Source: Climacteris rufus (Eukaryota > Chordata > Aves > Passeriformes > Climacteridae). From it: DNA of 64,000 nt. The stretch spans positions 1,297,675 to 1,361,674 of the forward strand of contig VZRZ01002185.1 in the NCBI GenBank assembly GCA_013398175.1. Reading direction: 5' to 3'. Position numbers and translations under genes: made by a program. The notes below the pieces were generated by a model, which did not search any database, was not told where the DNA came from, and worked only from the letters and a program-made list of their open reading frames with translations. Positions 52,501 to 61,500 of the stretch are shown piece after piece; the first letter of the stretch is position 1; each line of letters starts with the position of its first letter.

Positions 52501-55500
52501 GAATGTAAGTAAGATAATCTGATTTGGTTCCATCTTTTTGTATATGTTACCCAGCAGGCCTGTAAAGCTTTTTGTTAGGTTGAAAAGACCTCTGGTTTAG
52601 GAGCTCTAAAGCTCTATGGTTTAGGCTTAGGTAGCTAATTTTGAAGAGTGGAAGAAATGTCCTGGGTAGCATCTCTGTAGTTATTTCTGCCACCCTGCCC
52701 CATTTCTACAAATATCCCAAATACTGTAATTTATCTTTCCTGAAACTAAGATTTACTTGTGGGTAAGTGGGATTGAAATGTACTTCAGGGGTCTACAAGT
52801 GGCAGAGTGTGAGGAGCCAAGGATAAGTAGGTAGATAACAGGAATCTACACTGAGCATTTAAAAAATTGTCAGAAATGTGCTTTTGATTCCAGCTCTCAT
52901 GTAAGCAAGCTACTCAAATAGTAAGGCATATTAACAGTCTGTATACTAAATTAAAATCTGATAACATTCAGAATTTTCTTCTGCAGCCTGTTATTTACTA
53001 TTTAGTAAAATGGTGTTCGTTGCCATATGAAGATAGTACGTGGGAGCTGAAAGAAGATGTAGATCAAGCAAAAATAGAAGAATTTGAACAATTGCAAGCT
53101 TCCAGGCCTGACTCAAGGAGATTGGTAAAATTATATCTAATTTACTTGTCTGTCTTGGTAAATTTGATTTGGTTTTCCCAACTGTAAACTCTTGTGTTAA
53201 AACATAAGGCTTATTGACGTTCTCTGTAAAGGATCTGTGTGCCTTTTACTTGGGAATAATAATATATTCAGGTAGGGATGGATAAATATTCTTATATAAG
53301 TTCTTACTCTCAAAAAATAAAAATTTTTGCTTAGGGAAAAATCCTGAAGGGCGGTGACTTTCTGAGCGTTTAGGTGAGCAATGAGCCACACATTGAAACT
53401 GGCTGTCACAGAATCTGAACACCTTCAAGATGAGGAGAAACTGGGATGACGTAGTAACACTCTTTTATAGAAAATAGAGTTAAATCTTGTGCTTCAGCAA
53501 TGAAGAGAATTGGCAAATGAGATCTGTCAAACAGATTCTGTAATTTCTTCCTGCTTTTATTTTTCTTTTTGTCATTAAAGAGCTGGCTGGAAGGAAGAAA
53601 AATACATGTAATAAGGAAATGTGTTCTGTCTTTAAATTATCAATCTTCTGTCTCCTAGAGCAGGAGAAAGCAAAATAGTTCTATTTCAAGTCTTGTATGT
53701 CATCGTCAGAGTAGGACATGTGTCCTGCGTGGTGTAGTACAACACTTGTTCTGACTTAGATCTTTTACATAACTAAGTATGCACAGTTTTAATTTATAGG
53801 CTTTAGAATTTATTTTAATGTTTTTTCCATCTACAGATAATGACAGTAGTCACGATTAACATCTTCATATTATATTGAGTTCATTTTTGTAGTATTTATT
53901 TTAAATCCTGACATTTTGGCATGTGGGAAGAAGAGCTTTTATACCTCTCTTACCATATTTGGCTTTGAGAGAAAAAGATGATTAAAGCGCAACTGCACAA
54001 CTGACAGTCATCTCAGCATCAGCAACAAGTATTTTTGCTTCAGACTCCAGCAGCTACAAGGAATTATTTGCTGACTGCAGCCCTGCAAGGAGGAGCATGG
54101 CTGCTCTGGGTGTGGGGGAGTGGACAGATGGCAGCTGGTGGGAGAGGGGAGGAAGCCACAGCTGCTGGGGAGGGACAGCTCCTGCGGCACCAGCCCTGGG
54201 CTCAGGTGATGCTGACGCTGGCAGTGGAGAGAGAGAAAATTCAAATCTGAAATTCAGAGCTGCCAGATAAGGCCACATGAGTCTCGAGTGAATGCAAGCT
54301 TTTATAAATGCTGAGAAGGGGGATGGAGGGGGGGGAAGTACAGCTGGTGAGAAAAGCTCTTACTAAAATTACTTCACTTGAATGTGTGAGTTTGTTCACG
54401 TTGGGATGCAGAAGCAATCAGAAGAGTTTTCTGCTGGAATCCTTCCTAGTATCAGTCAAACCCTGCATTATTTCAGTACTAAGTTACTTGCTAAGCTAAG
54501 GGCCCGGCTGCTCTGGCTCCAGGCTTGGGAACTAGTGTGTGTTTCTATATATAAATATTTTATGTGCAGCCTCTCAGCTTTCCTTACCTTGCTAGGGCTG
54601 TGAAGGCGATACCCTTCAGTGCTGTCAGTCTGTTTTGTCATGGCCTTTGTGTCGTGACCCTCTGGATGCTGATGCTTTCTTTGATCTGATACCTTGGTGA
54701 AATTGATTCAGGGAACTAAACCACTCAGGAGTTTACTTTTTTTGTATTCCTGGCCTTGGCTGTGAGATGGAGTGATCAGCAGTGACCAGGGCAAGTGCAG
54801 AAGGGAAAGAGCAAGATGACAGTAACTGCGTAGATGCCCAGACTGCTCCAGGAGGAGAGCATCAGCATCCAGGACTACTTCCACTGCGGGGATTTTTTTA
54901 ATGCCCAGTGCTCAGCTGGCTCTCATGTAGGACAGCTGCCTGTTCTTAGAACTGCCAGAGTGAAACTTCATATAATCTTGAGGTTTCATATGTAAGTGAA
55001 TTAGTGTGTCAAATTATTCCTGCTAAAGTATTTGTATTCTTAGTTTTAGTTTAGAAGCCAGTTGCTTGATTTTGTTATAATGTAGTCTTAAATTCATTTA
55101 AAAAGTAGTGTTTCATACAGAAAACATAAATACACATTTCAGGTTTCTGCAGACTTAATTAGTTATTTAGTAAGTGATGTTAACAATGACACTTCACTTC
55201 TATGGTTGAATAAGAACATTCTAAATCTGAAGTGATACACTCACAAAATAGTAGGTTTAGATGCTTTTGAAGAATAAAGCATGTTCTGATTTGCACATGT
55301 ATTAATCTTTCCCTTAAAGGACCGACCGCCTCCAAACTCCTGGAAGAAGATAGAGCAGTCCAGGGAATATAAAAATGGCAATCAGCTCAGGGAATATCAA
55401 CTGGAAGGACTTAACTGGCTCCTATTCAACTGGTACAATAGGTATATGCATGAAATATTTTTTAATGTAGATTTTAAACCATATGCAGTGAATCACTATT

Positions 55501-58500
55501 ACTGGGGGTGAATATTGTTTTAAATAAATTTATTGTCATTTCACTGCTTATAGCTAAAAGGGTGGAACTGGAACAAATTTCTCTCCCTTTGGGTGTGCAA
55601 GTATGTTGTTATCAACAAAAATTAACAAAAAATTAAAATAACATAACTGAAAATAAATTTTCAGTGGCTGTGAGGAAATTAAAAATAAAGCAACTTCCAC
55701 TAAAGTGCAAGCTTTCAGAGTTTTTGAAACTGGGAGACCTTGCATTTCAAAATGACTCCTAGAAATAGTGTATAATTCAAGTAAAGTTACCTCTCTTCAG
55801 AAGTAAGGCTAGTAAATAATTGTATTATCTGTATTTTAAGCTAAAGTTAACTTTTGCTCATTAGTGTTATGAGGTATCAACAGGAATATAATCACTTCCA
55901 AGATCTTTTTCAGAATGATGTATTTCTTTGTATTTTAAGTTGAATTTCTATTAATGAATCTTCCTGCTTGCTCTGTTTCCAAAATACGAGTTGCTCGTCC
56001 TTTATAGAGAGGGTGACAGCAGGCATAGCATTTTACCATGCATGTTACTGGTCTGCAAAAGAAAATCTGATTTTAATTCTCAGTCAAGCAGTGCAGAGCT
56101 GTGTGAGCATCTGCAAAGAGAGCGTAGGGCTGGAGTGCATGGCTGAGGGTGAGCATGGAGTGGTACTTCATGTAGTCCTTTAGTTATGCATCTGTGTAGT
56201 TTTGGAATCAAAAAGCGAAATTTGTCAATGATGCTCTAATGCATTCCTTTCATGTGAGGGTAGCTGGGATACTTCCCATCTGTGATTTCTAGGGAATCTT
56301 CATTAATTTCTAGCAGTTTTGTCAAGGTGAATGTGTGCGTAGGAAACCTTAATTCTTAATTTGAGTTCCTTTAATTAGGGCAGAGGTAGTCCCAAAAGAA
56401 TATTTTTGGAATATTTTTGAAGGAAAACTTCACGGAACATTCAGTTCTCAGGTTTTGCCAGTGGTAAATATGATGCAAAACTTCACACAAAGGTTTTGTG
56501 AACTGAGCATTGTTTCACCATAACTAGGGAATGTTTCCAAGGATCTTCTTACAGTGCCTCAGTTTTCATTGTTGTTGTAAACTGATATATTTGAGCTTTG
56601 TTTTTGTAAATTGTTCATTTGAGTAACAGCTTTAGGGTCTGTACTTTCTTTGATGCTAGTAACAAATAAATAATTTTTGCTTTCAGGCGAAATTGCATTT
56701 TAGCAGATGAGATGGGCCTTGGCAAAACCATTCAGTCCATTACATTCCTGTATGAAATCCTCCTGACTGGTATAAGAGGCCCTTTCCTGATCATCGCTCC
56801 GCTTTCCACCATAACGAACTGGGAGAGAGAATTCCGCACGTGGACGGACCTGAACGTTGTGGTGTATCACGGGAGCATGATCAGCAGGCAGATGATCCAG
56901 CAGTACGAGATGTACTTCAGGGACTCTCAGGTATTGGAGCATCACTTGTGTGCAGTAACACCCAAAACATGTGTCAGGTGGCAGGAATCACAAGTGTGCT
57001 TGACATTATCTGTGTGTTTATCTTCGTGAAAGTCATTTCACGTTCCAGGATGTTACATGTGAGCATCTTTAACATATGCTTACTGGGTAAATGTAGTGGC
57101 AGTGTTTGCAGCAAGATGTGTGTTGTTTCACTGTGCTGAGTAATTTTGCAATTGAATAGCAGTGACGCTGATGCTCTTGTGGAGATTAAAGTGTACACAG
57201 ATGGTTGCAGTTGGGTCCTGAATTTGAAGAGCAGGGAGGAAAAAAACAACACTGATTAAGCTGTTCTACCTTTGTGTAGCTGTTGATTTCCTTTTGCTGG
57301 TGTTAACTCTGAGCAGTTCACTTTTCTGCCTGAAAGGCATACCATTAAATGACATGAAAAAACCTTGAAACCTGACTATTTTAAAAGGGGATTTTTTTCC
57401 TTTTTCATGTATTGTACATAAATAAACAATTTTCTATAATTGTCATGGTATTTCTAAAAAATTGATAAAACTGACAACTTTTTATTAATTAATGCTAAAT
57501 ATCAAAATGACATATTGTTCGTCTAGTGAATTATTATTATGCTGTCTTGCTGAAGGCCTAACATAATCTCCTTGTCAGACCAATGGAGTAAGCTGGATAA
57601 GTTTTCATTTAGTTCTCAGGTGATATTTTGATTACTTATTGTATGACTGCTAACTGTATTAACATCATCTATTTTGATTGATTGACTGCAGGATTTTTCT
57701 TGTCAGTCTTTCAGAATTTCTCAAGGTACAAATGGGTTTTTATCTACATGCACCTTTTGAAGCAGTTCTATTAGATGGTTATATCTGTAATTTAAAAGTG
57801 GTTAAAATTATACTGTTGCTAAGATAATATTGGATTTGGGTCCATGAATAATTGCTCATTAGTATCAGTTAGAGAGTAGCAAAGATCCAATAAATGTGAT
57901 GACAAAACAGTTTATAATAAAATCTAGTCTCTGGCTCTTGGCAGAATTTCAGTAACAAAATCTGTAAATTGAGTAGATGGGAGGGAATGTAACAAATCTT
58001 GTGTGTTGTTGACTCTCTAGGGCCGAATTGTTCGAGGTACTTACAGGTTCCAGGCCATTATCACAACTTTTGAAATGATTCTTGGTGGGTGTCCAGAATT
58101 AAATGCAATTGAGTGGCGGTGTGTTATTATTGATGAAGCCCACAGACTGAAGAACAAAAACTGCAAACTCTTGGAAGGACTAAAATTAATGAACCTTGTG
58201 AGTAACTATAGTTCACTGTTTGGGTTTGGTTTTAGTTCAGTACAGAATGATAATAAATTAAAAGTTTGCTTTACATGCCGAAAAAGACCTTTAAAGCAGT
58301 CTTCCTTGAGAGGTAACTATTCCTGACATTCTTCAAACATGCAGTTTTGATAGCTGATGCTGGTATATTTTTGATTAAACAAAATGTTTAATCGAAGTTC
58401 TCATTGCAGTCTCAAAGTTCTCAAAGCAAGTTCTCACTGTAAGCACTATCTATTTCTGATGATACTGTTGTATAGTTTGTTTTGTTTTGATCAGAGTGAA

Positions 58501-61500
58501 AATTGCATTTAAAATTTGCTTTAGTTTTTGTACAATGTGTTAAAATCTAAAAAGTATTTTAAGCAAGTTATCTAACAACAGAAGCAAGCAAGTAGTAGAA
58601 TTTTAAACAGACTTATTGTCTAGTCCAGTAGTTAATATTTTATTTTATACAGCTAAAGATTTTTAAAAGTAGATACTACCATGTATCAAATGCAGCATGA
58701 CTAGTTTTGCATTTTTTTATTACTTCATTATTACTTTCCTGCATGTTCTCAGAAGTCATCTTAATTGCTTTCTGATACATGCTTAGTGTATATTTTTTGC
58801 ACTGTAGAGAAGGAGGATTATAAATGTGGGAATATTACAGGCAAAGTTAATGTTCAGTCATTTCTTCGTTACAGATGTAGGAAGAGAGAATTTAAAGAAA
58901 AGCTGATAGAAAATGTTTATTGGTGTTTTTTAATAAATCTGTTTATCTGTGTCACCTGTGTACTTAGTGACACACAGAACTGGTATTTTCAGGTTTTGAT
59001 GCTCTGACTTAACACAAACATTTTTGCAAATATGTGCAGATAAGGTTATCTGAGTTTTGTTTCCTTTCCTAGGAGCATAAAGTACTGTTAACAGGTACCC
59101 CACTGCAAAACACAGTAGAAGAATTATTTAGCCTCCTTCATTTCCTTGAACCATTGCGTTTTCCTGCTGAGTCTACATTCATGCAAGAATTTGGAGACCT
59201 TAAAACAGAGGAACAGGTAAAAGTTCATTTGGGCTTGAGTGTTTGAGTGACTTCCTTTTAATTCAATTACACTATTACCTTTTTATGTTCCAACAAACTG
59301 TTGTGTGTTTTATTTAGGTTCAGAAGCTACAAGCTATCCTGAAACCCATGATGCTCCGACGGTTAAAGGAAGATGTAGAAAAAAAGCTGGCTCCTAAGGA
59401 GGAAACCATCATTGAAGTAGAACTAACTAATATTCAGAAGAAATATTACCGAGCCATTTTGGAGAAAAATTTTGCTTTCTTATCCAAAGGAGCAGGGCAA
59501 GCAAATGTACCCAATCTGGTTAACACCATGATGGAACTCAGAAAGTGTTGTAATCACCCATATCTCATCAAAGGTAAATACACGATAAGGACTGATTTTT
59601 TTTAACTTCTTTTTTTACTTTTATTTAAAATATGTAAGAACTTTTGCAATAATTTTTCAATGTTTTCTTCAGATTTTTCATGAATTGGATTAGGTGGAAA
59701 CACTTTTTTGATAGCTGCAAGGCAAAGTTGTGAGATAGCTGAATATTTGAGGCCTGAAGCTTGAACTTGTTCTGTAGGATTTCACAGAACATTTAGAAGC
59801 AATTATCTCTCAGAAATGGTACAGCTCTTTTAAAGGAGTATGAAGAGCTTTTAGGTCTAACTTTTAAAATGAATGCTTCTTGCAAGTGATTTGATCTCTG
59901 TCAGTCTTCATTGCTTTTCTCACTTATTAATAGCTAACTGATGTTTTTCCTGACTTGCAAGAAAATACACTTTAAGCTGCAAAAGTTTTGACTGTGGTTT
60001 CAGGAGAAGGATTCAAAATACTGGTTTTTTTTTCAAAGACCTATGACCCATTTAAAATATTACAAAGAGAGAAGTTATTAGGTTTTTTTTTACATAAAAC
60101 TTGAGAGTAAGTATTTCAGTTTTTGCAGTTTGGAGGAGGGGGATTTACCTCATTCAAGGTGGTTTTTTTTTCTGTGGTGTTCTGCTTAAAAACTTTTTTT
60201 CAAAGCCTGTAAAAATAGATGTTCTTGCTTAGACTTCAGATCCATCACAACTCTGTTCTGCCGCCGTCAGTGGCTAAAGGGGAATATTTGGAGTACAAGC
60301 ACTGATTTTGGTAACTTAGACTTGTATGTATGGAGCTGTTTGTGTAGATACACCTATAGGTATGGAAATACATTCTTTGATAGGTGCTGAAGAGAAGATC
60401 CTTGGAGAGTTTAAGGAAACATATAGTCCAAGTGCTCCTGACTTCCACCTGCAAGCAATGATCCAGTCTGCTGGTAAATTGGTTCTTATTGATAAGCTCC
60501 TTCCAAAAATGAAAGCAGGAGGCCACAAGGTCCTTATCTTCTCTCAAATGGTGCGCTGCCTTGATATTTTGGAGGATTACCTTATACATAAAAGGTAAGA
60601 TTCATATTCTGTGACATGTAGCATATTGTTCTCTGTGAATGTTAGTGCAGGATTAATGACAGCAGCACACCAAAGCTGGGAGTTCTGTTTTCCTTTTCTG
60701 CTAATCAATGTTTAAGTTTGTATTCTGTGATCATTTATTCACTGACTAATTAAAAACTTCAGAGAAAAACTAGAGGGGGTTGTTGAGTGCCTTCAGTTTG
60801 TTGCTTTTTCCATTAAACATTCAATTATGTATATAATATTTATACATTTTCAGTCAGAAACCAAGTAAGTTCAAGCCCAACATTGCTTGTCCAAACCCCA
60901 GGAAGCACTGAATGTGTTCTTTATTTACATGGTGCTGAACTTGGACCAGGCAAGTGTCCAAGATACAGCTCCTTGCTTCTAACAGAATATAAGCATTGAA
61001 TGATGAACAACAGGAGGTGTTTTAGCCTTAAACTTGGTTGCAATTAGTAGTTCCTCTATCAACCTGAAAATCTATAAAAAAGGCATAGTTCTGGTTGTAT
61101 TACTAGTGCATTTGTAGGATTGTATATACTGTTTTGAAATGCGTAATTGTCGGTAAACTACATCATTTTAACACAGAGTTAACTTGTTGAAAAATAAAAA
61201 TTACTGAAGTCAAGCCTTCCTGCAGTCGATACTGGAATACTGAATAGTATATTATTTTAATACCTCTTTTTGTGATAGTTTTATATTAAAGCTATTTGTT
61301 TGAACTGGGAGTGCAACACTTCCTATGTTTTATTTTAAAACATTAATTTTAACTTCATAGTAGTACTTATAATTCAGTATGGAAAATATTCATTTTTCTG
61401 TGATGTTGTAACATTAAGACCAGTGAATGATATCTACAGGTGGAATCTTTCACAATCTGTAGAAGCTGGAATTTGCTCTGTGCTGCCATTTGATTAGAAA

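Noticed and set aside
54008..54278. Overlapping open frames on both strands in the GC-richer block
   Set aside because: Open frames on both strands follow from low stop density in GC-richer DNA. No domain is seen.
56974..57252. 92-codon minus-strand frame after exon 11
   Set aside because: Intronic, no splice context, no recognisable protein.
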